Origin: Candidatus Njordarchaeum guaymasense
GTDB taxonomy: Archaea > Asgardarchaeota > Njordarchaeia > Njordarchaeales > Njordarchaeaceae
DNA: 15,913 bases
Assembly: GCA_030587605.1 (NCBI GenBank)
Contig: JAUQYT010000215.1
Coordinates: forward strand, 1-15,913
Direction: 5' to 3'
The notes under the pieces were generated by a model. The model made no database searches. It worked only from the letters and a program-made list of their open reading frames with translations, and was not told the DNA's origin. The position numbers were made by a program, and so were the translations under genes. This document shows, piece by piece, positions 1 to 6,437 of the stretch (position 1 is its first letter; every line of letters starts with the position of its first letter).

Positions 1-93
1 GAAATGGATCTTCAAGGTGCGGAAGCCAAAAATGACGTAGTCAGAGCAAGATTGGCGAGTGTCATGATTTCAAAAGTCGTTGGGAACTCGTAA
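1..93 (+). CDS. C-terminal end of an unidentified protein (5' truncated by window edge)
   Basis: Frame 1 is open from base 1 to a TAA at 91-93 and encodes 30 residues ending ISKVVGNS. The segment is a charged, amphipathic-looking helix (EAKNDVVRARLASVMISKV) of a kind common at the C-terminus of soluble proteins. The gene would converge on the minus-strand relic at 203-347. No family can be recognised from 30 residues, and the frame could be open by chance, so confidence is moderate. Nothing is recognised between 94 and 202 beyond a short T-run near 123-126. Confidence 0.4.
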   Translation, partial: EMDLQGAEAKNDVVRARLASVMISKVVGNS

Positions 94-202
94 AGCCAAT
101 TCTTCTGATCAGTGTCAAAACGCTTTTCTATAGATAAGTTAGTATTGTGGATCACTGGCTTTCTAGTATTGAATCCACCTTTCGTCAAGGTCGTGGGTTG
201 TC

Positions 203-347
203 TCAGAATTCTAGGACATCGAATCTAATGATTTCGTTGATCGACCCCACTACGACGTAAGTGCAGTTCGCGTTATTGCCAGTCGAGGACATTACCAGCT
301 CAACCCAGTCACCGGTTCGCATGCTAGACTCCGCCCCGTAGAGTATT
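203..347 (-). pseudogene. Truncated 3' remnant of a paralog of the membrane protein at 2737-4668
   Basis: Read on the minus strand and ending at TGA 205-203, this stretch encodes about 47 residues that align without gaps to the last 47 residues of the complete gene at 2737-4668. Roughly 27 positions are identical, including the shared core GNNANCTY and the terminal IRFDVL-F. Upstream (above about 347) the similarity stops abruptly and the sequence becomes T/G-rich with no homologous coding sequence, so about nine tenths of the gene is absent. The stop codon and frame are intact, so the loss looks like one large deletion or insertion rather than gradual decay. The order is consistent with a former tandem duplicate downstream of the complete copy. 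One cysteine of the C-terminal pair seen in the complete copy is a serine here. Confidence 0.8.
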
Positions 348-462
348 GGCCTTGTTTTGTTGATCTGGGCTGTCTGTTTGCAGGTTCTTGGTTTTCTGCA
401 TTTTGTTCTGGTTTTTTGGCGTAAGTCGCGTTTTTTGCGTAGGTCGCAGTGGCTTTTCTGGA

Positions 463-485
463 TGCGGTTTACAGTTGCGGTTTAC
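463..485. repeat. Two tandem copies of TGCGGTTTAC (13-bp period)
   Basis: TGCGGTTTAC occurs at 463-472 and again at 476-485, separated by AGT. A second pair, GCGTAAGTCGC and GCGTAGGTCGC, lies just upstream at 419-429 and 437-447. The spacing is iteron-like but only two copies of each are present, so this is weak evidence for a protein-binding array. Confidence 0.4.
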
Positions 486-712
486 GCGCGTAATCCTTGT
501 CTCTGTGATTGTTTTGGAGTCAACCATGTGTGAGTCTGAAGCTCGGTTGTTTGTCACTTGATGTGTTTTCCGTCGCGTTTGCTTGTTTTGCGGGTGTTTT
601 TGTGAGTGTCTTGTGTTTTAGTGGGTTCTTATAGCTTAGTTCTTTACGGTTTTCCGGGTGTGTTGTGATTGGCGTATTGGCTCGGCTCCTCGCGCCTTCG
701 CCCTAAAAGAGT

Positions 713-753
713 AAGTGGCGAACGTATGCCTCACGTTCCACGTTCGCCTACTT
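713..753. other. Hairpin-forming inverted repeat
   Basis: GGCGAACGT (717-725) is matched by its exact reverse complement ACGTTCGCC (740-748). The arms extend outward by AAGT (713-716) and ACTT (750-753) across a single bulged T at 749, giving a stem of about 13 pairs around a 14-base loop. It lies in the leader of the endonuclease gene. A run of T does not follow directly, so it is not an obvious terminator. Confidence 0.5.
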
Positions 754-846
754 TGCCCTTTTTCCCTACCCAGCTCGCCTCGCTTTCACTGCGCTCGCTG
801 TCGTTCGGATCGGGCTTCGGCGGGTCGCCTCGCGGTTTTCGGGGAA

Positions 847-875
847 ATCACTTCGACCGACGGGACCGAGGTGAT
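847..875 (+). promoter_or_regulatory. Hairpin that buries the Shine-Dalgarno of the endonuclease gene
   Basis: ATCACTTCG (847-855) can pair over nine positions (one G-U) with CGAGGTGAT (867-875), leaving an 11-base loop. The 3' arm contains the whole ribosome-binding site GAGGTGAT (868-875), five bases ahead of the TTG start at 881. The pairing would hide the site and lower translation until opened. This is seen directly as complementarity; the regulatory role is inferred. Confidence 0.5.
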
Positions 876-880
876 ATGAT

Positions 881-2080
881 TTGAATGACTGTTCCAATGT
901 TTCGGATACAACTGAGCGTTCTCGCCGTAAACGTGTGATGAATGTTGATGTTCTCTCCGTTGGGGAGAGAGCTTACGTGCTTGGGTTGTATTTTGCGGAT
1001 GGGTGTATGGTTAAGAAGAATAGGTCGTCCTTTAGAGTGCAGTTTGACTTGCAGGGTGACGAGCGGGACATAGTGGGAAGGATTGTGGGGATGTTTAGGC
1101 GGTCGGGTTTGAACCCTTGCGTTTATGAGCGGTTTGGTGGGAGGAACATGTTTCGTGTCGTTGTTATAGGTGGGAACCTGCCGTCACTGTTTCCTCGGAA
1201 GCGTGTTTTTCTCTCCTCCGCTGAGTTTGGGGACTGGGTTAGGGAGAAGGGTTTTGATGGTGGGGAGCTTGCGGTACCGTTTGTGGCTGGTCTGGTCGAT
1301 GGGGATGGGACTTGTTTGGTGCAAAACAAGAGCAAGTATATCTTTGGCTCTCCGAACCTGTATTGGAGCTTCTCTCAGATCAAGTACAAGTTTCTGGCGG
1401 ATTACCTCGTTGAGTACGTTCGGCGTTTAGGGTCAGGTGGCGTCCATTTCAGAGATAATCTGGGTAGGAGAGCGAGGGTTGTGGAGTTTTCGCAGCGGGG
1501 CAGGGACGCCTTAGTTAGGGCGGGGATAGCATGCTGGTCTTTCAAGGTTGCTAGGTGCCTCAAGGAGTTTGAGGAGGCTAAGGGAGAGGTTTTATACCTT
1601 AAGGCGAAGTTCTGGAAACCATCTCAGGTCGCTCAAAGGCTTCATGTAACTAGTATTACCGTGCATCGCTGGTGTAAGCTCGGCTATATTGAGAAGTTCT
1701 TGCGTATTCGTGGTTTGAAGGCGAGGAGGGGAAGCTACTCTTACCTCATTCCGGTGGAGGAAATTCAGCGACTTGAGGCTGAGGAGAGGACAAGAGCGGC
1801 GGCGACTCCAGAGGGGGAGAGGTATCTGTCTGTGGGGGAGGCGGCACGTCTCTTGGGTGTTTCTGAGTCAAGCGTGCATCGTTATGTCAAGGATGGTAAG
1901 TTGAGAGTTGTCTCTGTCCAGTCTTGTGGCGGGTGGAAGAGTCATAAAGCGTGGAAGTACTATGTCGCTTCTGGGGAGGTAGAGAAGTTAAGGGGGATGC
2001 GCGAGGAAGAGAATGAGAAGAAGGAAAAAGGGTGCGGGTGGTGGTACTATTCGGGAGAAGGTCTTGGCTGTTGTGCGTGA
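881..2080 (+). CDS. LAGLIDADG homing endonuclease fused to two excisionase-like HTH domains
   Basis: This 399-residue protein carries two LAGLIDADG motifs, VLGLYFADG (residues 33-41) and VAGLVDGDG (135-143). Both keep the position-8 acidic residue (Asp40, Asp142) that binds the catalytic metal in this family, so it is predicted to be a monomeric, active double-strand DNA endonuclease. The C-terminal third holds two MerR/excisionase-type helix-turn-helix units, about residues 245-272 (PSQVAQRLHVTSITVHRW) and 315-345 (LSVGEAARLLGVSESSVHRY), which should add sequence-specific DNA binding. The start is TTG 881, five bases after GAGGTGAT; a fallback ATG lies at 938. The gene is free-standing rather than inside an intein or an evident intron. 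Its last 68 bases overlap the next gene in another frame. Its coding strand is unusually G-rich compared with genes to the right, consistent with horizontal arrival. Confidence 0.85.
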   Translation: MNDCSNVSDTTERSRRKRVMNVDVLSVGERAYVLGLYFADGCMVKKNRSSFRVQFDLQGDERDIVGRIVGMFRRSGLNPCVYERFGGRNMFRVVVIGGNLPSLFPRKRVFLSSAEFGDWVREKGFDGGELAVPFVAGLVDGDGTCLVQNKSKYIFGSPNLYWSFSQIKYKFLADYLVEYVRRLGSGGVHFRDNLGRRARVVEFSQRGRDALVRAGIACWSFKVARCLKEFEEAKGEVLYLKAKFWKPSQVAQRLHVTSITVHRWCKLGYIEKFLRIRGLKARRGSYSYLIPVEEIQRLEAEERTRAAATPEGERYLSVGEAARLLGVSESSVHRYVKDGKLRVVSVQSCGGWKSHKAWKYYVASGEVEKLRGMREEENEKKEKGCGWWYYSGEGLGCCA

Positions 2081-2516
2081 GCTAGGCGGGGTTGAGCCTA
2101 GTAGTATCGTGGAGAGACTTGCAATCTCGTTATCTAGGGTTGGCGAGGCGGGGAGGAAGCTTGTAGCGGAGGGCTTGGTGAGGATAGGCCGTAACATTCC
2201 CGACTTGAGGAGTCGGAGTAGAGCGAACGCCGCCTTTTACCTCGATGCGGGGAAGGCTACAGCGCTACATGACGTTGTGATGAATGAGATCTGGAAGCGG
2301 AACATTGAGTTAGGGGGAAAGAGCAGGGACTACAGCTTTCAACGCAGCGAAAAGACTTGGCACACGGACGGCTTACTTGATAACGCTGGTGGAAAGTTTC
2401 TCCTCGATGTTGTCGCAGGGCGCTATGATAGTGGAGTACTGGAGCGGGTTGAAGCCGACATGAGCCCACCTTGCAGTGGATCGCGGGTTGGGGGGTGTCA
2501 TGATTGTTGCAGTTGA
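2013..2516 (+). CDS. Winged-helix DNA-binding protein, N-terminal part of a probably frameshifted nuclease-like protein
   Basis: This 167-residue frame starts at ATG 2013, six bases after GAGG (2003-2006), inside the 3' end of the endonuclease gene, which implies translational coupling. Residues about 12-50 look like a winged helix (TIREKVLAVVRELGGVEPSS followed by a recognition-helix-like RVGEAGRKLVAEGLVRIG). Further on, TDGLLD and GGKFLLDVVAG resemble the paired acidic strands of replication-relaxation or other PD-(D/E)XK-like proteins: Asp, strand, then Asp after a hydrophobic strand. The frame then degenerates at a G6 run (2490-2495) into a short Cys-rich tail (CHDCCS), while the +1 frame continues with sensible protein sequence to 2679. 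I read 2013-2679 as one gene of about 220 residues broken by an indel. The family assignment is tentative. Confidence 0.6.
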   Translation: MRRRKKGAGGGTIREKVLAVVRELGGVEPSSIVERLAISLSRVGEAGRKLVAEGLVRIGRNIPDLRSRSRANAAFYLDAGKATALHDVVMNEIWKRNIELGGKSRDYSFQRSEKTWHTDGLLDNAGGKFLLDVVAGRYDSGVLERVEADMSPPCSGSRVGGCHDCCS

Positions 2517-2679
2517 GAACAGTTGCCTTGAGAAGTTACGGGCAAAGATTGCGGAGAAACTTTCTGCTAGATCTAGTGTGGTGTTTGTTGCGTCTCTGCG
2601 CTCGAAACATGAAAAGTTGCAGTTTGAGAGCCTATTAAAGCACGGAGACTCCACTTCTTATCACAAGAACCCAGTTTGA
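2476..2679 (+). pseudogene. Likely C-terminal half of the split winged-helix/nuclease-like protein
   Basis: The +1 frame relative to the preceding gene stays open to TGA 2677-2679 and reads MIVAVENSCLEKLRAKIAEK, then SSVVFVASL. This strand-helix-strand pattern would complete the fold begun upstream. Possible independent starts are GTG 2476 and ATG 2500; the latter follows the G-rich stretch GGGGGGTG (2490-2497), so a separately translated small protein of about 59 residues is possible. A one-base change in the G6 run at 2490-2495 would fuse it to the upstream frame. Sequencing error, recent mutation and programmed frameshifting cannot be told apart here. Confidence 0.5.
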
Positions 2680-2695
2680 ACTTGGTTGTATCTTC

Positions 2696-2702
2696 AAAAA
2701 AA
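2696..2702 (-). terminator. Oligo-T terminator of the membrane-protein gene
   Basis: Seven A on the plus strand give T7 on the coding strand of the minus-strand gene, 35 bases beyond its stop at 2737. Oligo-T on the non-template strand is the usual archaeal termination signal. Small complementary CTTC/GAAG flanks surround it. Confidence 0.55.
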
Positions 2703-2736
2703 GAAGTTGGAAGAGTACTGAGGGACTCCAGAGATT

Positions 2737-4668
2737 TCAGAAGTCAAGCACGTCGAATCTGATGAGTTCATTGACTGTCCCCACTATAATGTAGGTGCAA
2801 TTCGCATTATTACCCACATTGCACACTACTAGCTCCAGCCAGTCGTTAGACGGCAGATTTGCTTCGACTCCATGTAGAAGCTTCCAAGTTGAGTCATAGG
2901 TCATGTTCACGTAGTAATTTGTGTTGCCGCCAACCTCGTATGACCACTTACCTGTTATTGTTCCTTGGTTTGATGTGCCCGCGTTTTGTTTCGAGGATAC
3001 TAGGGAGATGAAGCTGGCTGTGGCAGTCTCAACTCCGAGTCTTGCGGAGACTCCTGTTATGTCCTGCACAACAATATCTGATTGGTCGAAGGCATTTACT
3101 ATTCCAATGAACTTCAGCTGCCAAGTATCTCCTATAACGTAGTATACTGGTGAGAGCCACGCCATGTAGCCCGTCATATTGTAGAGGATAGGCATCTCGA
3201 CCACGAACTCGCCGCCCGAGGGCTTGTAGAGCTGGCTCTGTATGACGTCCTTCGCCCTCGAGGCTGAAAGCATGTTCGACTGCGAGACATCGTAGTACTT
3301 GATTCCAGTGTGGTCGCTTACGAAGATACCTGAAAGAGTCTGCTCAGTCGCATATGGGTGCATGGATGTGAATGAGATCATTTCATCACCGTACCGCAGG
3401 AATCTTGTATCTTCATCCATGGCGATCCTGTCGTTGCTCACTGAGATGCCTATGAAGCCTCCCGCAAAAATGTCAAACGATGAACCGCGCCTTGATGCTC
3501 CCCAATTTGTGACTTGGTTTTCAAGCCACCCTTCGTCGAAGGGCTGAGGAACCCAAGTAGGCATGCCCGTTAGGTCGTAGCTTCCCAGAAATTGGCCGGT
3601 CAAAGCGTCCATTATGTCAACTCCGAAGGTCTTCAACATCAATGAGGGCTCAATGGTGTACTTCGGGATTGCATAGACGAGCTGTCCCCCATCGGTCTTA
3701 GTCAGGATTGCGCGATCGTACTTGTAGTTGGGATTACGGTAGTAAGATTGCAGCAAGACATCTTTCCTGTTGTTCAGCCCCATTCCGCTGGCCAGGGCTA
3801 GGTCCTGGTGGACGAGGAGTGGCGGCTCATTAGGATCAGTTGCTGACAGAACGATGTAGCCGTATACATGTTGGTCGTAACTTGCTCCGAGCCAATACTG
3901 CTGAACGACCGTCATCGTCCAGGAAAGTCTGTCATCCCATATTGTTATGTGAAGATTCTCAACGTAGACGTTGCTGCCAAAGGAAGCCATGTGTTGCTTT
4001 GCTTTGGCATAAGCTACGTCCTCTGTGACAAGACGAACATCAGATGAGTTGAAGGTGAAGAACGAAGGATATCCTGTGTTCTTTGTTACCATGCCGTCGA
4101 AGTAGTGGGCGTTTCCGAGGACCGCCGTCGTCCCCGCCATAACTCCAAAAGCTATTGGCATACCAGCAAGGATAATGATAATTGAGGCGACTGCAACCTT
4201 TCGTTCGATCAGCCTTGGTTTCGGTTCCCTTTCCGTCAGCCCTTCTTCGCCTTGTCCCTTTCTTCGCAGAACGACTCTTCTCCTATACCCTTCATGTACC
4301 GTCTGTAACTCGAATCCACCCACGAATGACATCGCAACTAGGTTGAGCACCTTGATCCACAGCAAAACGACGGCCAGCTGCCAAGCTAGCCATTCACTCC
4401 CCACCAAGGAAAGCACAACTATCAACTCAATCGCTAGAAAGCCTGTCCTCAGAGCTGAAAGCACTTTCCGCGTTGCGCGAACGTTCTCAGGAAAAGCTAA
4501 GAGGAGAATTGAGACTAGAGCTATGACATCAAAGAACGCACCTGCACCTGATATCGCCTTGACGATAAGGTAGAAAACAGAAAGTATGACTACGTTCACC
4601 AGGAAACTCAGAATGAAGCGATAATGCAGTGAAGACAATCGAGAACGTGAAGAGGAGCTGAGACTCAA
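2737..4668 (-). CDS. Membrane protein with five N-terminal TM segments and a large extracytoplasmic domain (unknown function)
   Basis: This 643-residue protein has about five hydrophobic segments: near 17-39, 44-60, two between 72 and 117, and 167-190 (VAVASIIIILAGMPIAFGVM). A basic and acidic cytoplasmic loop (about 120-165) precedes the fifth. Residues about 190-643 form one long polar, aromatic-rich region without TM segments, with some N-x-S/T sequons and a C-terminal Cys pair (about 616 and 624), suggesting an extracytoplasmic beta-rich domain. I do not recognise the family. The start is TTG 4668, preceded by GAGGGTGAT ending five bases upstream; an ATG at 4675 is out of frame. A TATA-like TTTATATA lies about 65-72 bases upstream. 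A truncated paralog of its C-terminus sits at 203-347, so the gene was once tandemly duplicated. No catalytic motif was spotted. Confidence 0.8.
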   Translation of the reverse strand: MSLSSSSRSRLSSLHYRFILSFLVNVVILSVFYLIVKAISGAGAFFDVIALVSILLLAFPENVRATRKVLSALRTGFLAIELIVVLSLVGSEWLAWQLAVVLLWIKVLNLVAMSFVGGFELQTVHEGYRRRVVLRRKGQGEEGLTEREPKPRLIERKVAVASIIIILAGMPIAFGVMAGTTAVLGNAHYFDGMVTKNTGYPSFFTFNSSDVRLVTEDVAYAKAKQHMASFGSNVYVENLHITIWDDRLSWTMTVVQQYWLGASYDQHVYGYIVLSATDPNEPPLLVHQDLALASGMGLNNRKDVLLQSYYRNPNYKYDRAILTKTDGGQLVYAIPKYTIEPSLMLKTFGVDIMDALTGQFLGSYDLTGMPTWVPQPFDEGWLENQVTNWGASRRGSSFDIFAGGFIGISVSNDRIAMDEDTRFLRYGDEMISFTSMHPYATEQTLSGIFVSDHTGIKYYDVSQSNMLSASRAKDVIQSQLYKPSGGEFVVEMPILYNMTGYMAWLSPVYYVIGDTWQLKFIGIVNAFDQSDIVVQDITGVSARLGVETATASFISLVSSKQNAGTSNQGTITGKWSYEVGGNTNYYVNMTYDSTWKLLHGVEANLPSNDWLELVVCNVGNNANCTYIIVGTVNELIRFDVLDF

Positions 4669-4732
4669 TCCGCATCACCCTCAATCAGACTCACTTGCAA
4701 GCATCTCCGCTAGGAGTACGTAAATGGTATTG

Positions 4733-4740
4733 TATATAAA
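4733..4740 (-). promoter_or_regulatory. TATA box for the 2737-4668 gene
   Basis: The minus strand reads TTTATATA here, about 65 bases upstream of the TTG start, predicting transcription start near 4708 and a leader of about 40 bases. An inverted repeat TCGCTT-ttacc-AAGCGA (4758-4774) lies just upstream of it, with GATTTC/GAAATC arms nested around it (4741-4746 and 4773-4778); this could be an operator. Confidence 0.55.
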
Positions 4741-4927
4741 GATTTCTCTAAGTGTAATCGCTTTTACCAAGCGAAATCATTCGACACGCGCATCCTTTCC
4801 AAGGGGAAGGCAGTTTCACCTCACCAATTCCTAAACTATTTAAAGAGATGATCAGGAAAATGGAAAGAGAAGAAACTCTATACTAATAGCGTCACCAGCC
4901 ATGCCCACACCAAAAACCTAATCGATA

Positions 4928-5035
4928 ATGAAGAGACGTAAATGCGAGGAAAATACGATTCTAGCTTGTCTGAGAAGCGACCCACACCAACACATTTTTC
5001 CGTTTGACATGACCACATGTTGGGAGATACAATAG
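4928..5035 (+). CDS. Possible 35-residue upstream ORF / small protein
   Basis: ATG 4928 opens a frame ending at TAG 5033-5035. It encodes 35 residues starting MKRRKCEENTILACLRSD, with three Cys and two His (DPHQHIF). No clear Shine-Dalgarno precedes it. It lies in the presumed leader of the transporter gene, and its stop codon touches a hairpin beside the transporter's ribosome-binding site. It could be a leader peptide or a chance ORF. Confidence 0.2.
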   Translation: MKRRKCEENTILACLRSDPHQHIFPFDMTTCWEIQ

Positions 5036-5055
5036 CCGCGAATGCGGCGGAGGAT
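5035..5055 (+). promoter_or_regulatory. Hairpin plus ribosome-binding site of the MFS gene
   Basis: GCCGC (5035-5039) and GCGGC (5044-5048) form a 5-bp stem with GAAT loop, immediately followed by GGAGGAT (5049-5055). The Shine-Dalgarno ends eight bases before TTG 5064 and supports that start. Confidence 0.45.
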
Positions 5056-5063
5056 GGAACTCT

Positions 5064-6332
5064 TTGCGTATTGCTGAAGGATGGCGAGCTGTGTGCGGCT
5101 CACTTGTCGTACTCCTTGTGGGCGCTGGTGTTGGATTCTACTCGTTTGGCGTCTTCCTTGTCGCCCTAACAGATCACTTTGGCTGGAGCAGGGGAGAGGT
5201 ATCCCAGGCTTTCACCATTTCGTCGTTGATAGTTGCGCTTCTGGGTCCCTTGGCAGGTAGGATGATTGAAAAGCATGATCCAAGGAGAATCATGATGCCA
5301 GGCGCCCTGCTTTTAGGAATGAGCTTCTTGTTTCTTAGCACGACCTCAGGTATCTTGGAGTTCTATATGCTCAACATTTTGTATGGGGTTGGGATGGCAT
5401 ACGTTGGACTCGTAGCGAACAACACTGTAATATCCGCTTGGTTTCAGGGCAAAAGTAGAAGAGGGATAGCTACAGGTATTGGGATGAGCGGAATTGGTCT
5501 CGGAGGGTTACTTATCGCTCCTCTGTCGCAGTCTCTCATCTCAGAATATGGATGGCGAGAAACTTACTTGATATATGGCCTGGCTATTTGGGTCGTGATG
5601 GTGCCCGCGATACTAGTTACAATGAGAAGAATAGAGAGAATAGACAAATCAATTGTGAATCCCAAGGCAAGAGCAGGAGTCGTCGGAAGAAACTCTCTGG
5701 GAGAACCACTCAGCCACCCTGAACCGGTTGATCCCTCACAGTCGACCCTCTCTACGTCTATCTCAAGAGGCAAAAGTGTTTCAAAGACATTGGCTTTTTG
5801 GTTGCTAGCAACTGCGTTCTTCCTAGTTGCTCTCGCTCAAGTTGGTGTGCTCATTCACCAATTCGCCTTCGTTTCCGACAAGGGAATATCGGCTCAGGAA
5901 GCTGCTTCTGTCCTGGGCTTGACAGCCGGTTTAGGTGTTGTTGGAAAGCTGGTTTTCGGTGCTATTATCGACAGAGCTGGAAGCAAGTTTACCGCAATGG
6001 TCTGCTTCGCAACTCAGTCTCTCGGACTGCTAATATTTGTGTACGCTAGAGAAATGTTAGCCATCTGGCTTTTCGCATTTGTGTTTGGTATCTCCATGGG
6101 TGGGGTAATATCCGTTGAGCCTGTCCTCGTAGCTGATGTATTTAGGGATGCATCTTTTGGAGCAACGTTCGGCTTCCTTCAGATGGCCGCTTCATTTGGC
6201 TCGGCGCTGGGACCGCTGTTAGCTGGTGTAATGCATGACATTGCTGGTTCTTATGACTTAATCTTCCTGTATTTCGCCGCCCTATACTTACTGGCTACTG
6301 TACTCACATGCTTGGTTAGAAGAAGAGACTGA
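5064..6332 (+). CDS. MFS transporter, monocarboxylate/oxalate-formate-like
   Basis: This 422-residue polytopic protein has two six-helix halves separated by a hydrophilic loop (about 190-240). The N-terminal pattern GFYSFGVFLVALTDHFGWSR, followed by GRMIEKHDPRRIM after TM2 and NNTVISAWFQGKSRRGIATG between TM4 and TM5, is typical of the MCT/OFA-type branch of the major facilitator superfamily. Members carry monocarboxylates, oxalate/formate or related organic anions by facilitated or proton-coupled transport across the cytoplasmic membrane; the substrate cannot be read from sequence. The start is TTG 5064 with GGAGGAT eight bases upstream; no longer in-frame start exists because a stop lies just upstream. 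It is followed after 105 bases by the HExxH gene on the same strand. Length is normal for the family and no defects were seen. Confidence 0.85.
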   Translation: MRIAEGWRAVCGSLVVLLVGAGVGFYSFGVFLVALTDHFGWSRGEVSQAFTISSLIVALLGPLAGRMIEKHDPRRIMMPGALLLGMSFLFLSTTSGILEFYMLNILYGVGMAYVGLVANNTVISAWFQGKSRRGIATGIGMSGIGLGGLLIAPLSQSLISEYGWRETYLIYGLAIWVVMVPAILVTMRRIERIDKSIVNPKARAGVVGRNSLGEPLSHPEPVDPSQSTLSTSISRGKSVSKTLAFWLLATAFFLVALAQVGVLIHQFAFVSDKGISAQEAASVLGLTAGLGVVGKLVFGAIIDRAGSKFTAMVCFATQSLGLLIFVYAREMLAIWLFAFVFGISMGGVISVEPVLVADVFRDASFGATFGFLQMAASFGSALGPLLAGVMHDIAGSYDLIFLYFAALYLLATVLTCLVRRRD

Positions 6333-6437
6333 CACACTGAACACGAGTATCAAGCTTTTCTAAAACATCGATGGATGGCAACGTATTTAGTCTAGTGAGA
6401 TTGCTAAGTAGAAGAAAGAGAAGGAGGCCTTCGGTTA

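Larger units (their letters stand above)
348..880. other. T/G-rich non-coding tract with tandem short repeats and hairpins
   Basis: This tract between the paralog relic and the endonuclease gene shows no convincing gene. The plus strand is strongly T+G-rich up to about 670. It contains a near-perfect direct repeat GCGTARGTCGC (419-429 and 437-447) and an exact 10-base direct repeat TGCGGTTTAC (463-472 and 476-485, period 13). A change follows to a GC-rich segment with repeated TCGCT/GCTCGCTG units (about 775-835). Open frames at 669-884 (plus) and 324-557 (minus) are low-complexity and probably spurious. The tract could be a control or replication-type region of the inserted module; that is inference. 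Confidence 0.5.
4669..5063. other. Divergent promoter region between membrane-protein and MFS genes
   Basis: The 395-bp gap holds the minus-strand TATA box (4733-4740) and an inverted repeat (4758-4774). A plus-strand AT-rich box AAACTATTTAAAG (4833-4845) could drive the transporter. A 35-codon upstream ORF (4928-5035) and a small GC hairpin (5035-5048) sit directly against the transporter's ribosome-binding site. If 4833-4845 is the promoter, the transporter mRNA has an unusually long leader of nearly 200 bases. Confidence 0.5.

Noticed and set aside
419..485. CRISPR-like repeats
   Set aside because: Only two copies of 10-11 bases in each pair, with irregular spacing and no spacers of unit size.
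324..557. 77-codon minus-strand ORF
   Set aside because: Lys/Thr/Asn-rich translation is the expected product of the complementary strand of a T/G-rich tract, and it overlaps the paralog relic in another frame.
669..884. 71-codon plus-strand ORF before the endonuclease gene
   Set aside because: Low-complexity Ser/Arg/Phe/Gly translation produced by repeated TCGCT/TTCGG units. It overlaps the hairpins and ribosome-binding site of the next gene and has no ribosome-binding site of its own.
881..2080. Orthology of the endonuclease to WhiA
   Set aside because: WhiA lacks the catalytic acidic residues and carries a single, different HTH. Here both catalytic Asp are present and the HTHs are excisionase-like.
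881..2679. Intein or group I intron hosting the endonuclease
   Set aside because: No host protein frame flanks the ORF, no splice-junction residues (Cys/Ser start with His-Asn end) are seen, and both flanks carry unrelated minus-strand genes.
4175..4573. 132-codon plus-strand ORF
   Set aside because: Antisense to the TM region of the 2737-4668 gene. Its composition is that of a shadow frame, without a ribosome-binding site or domain pattern.
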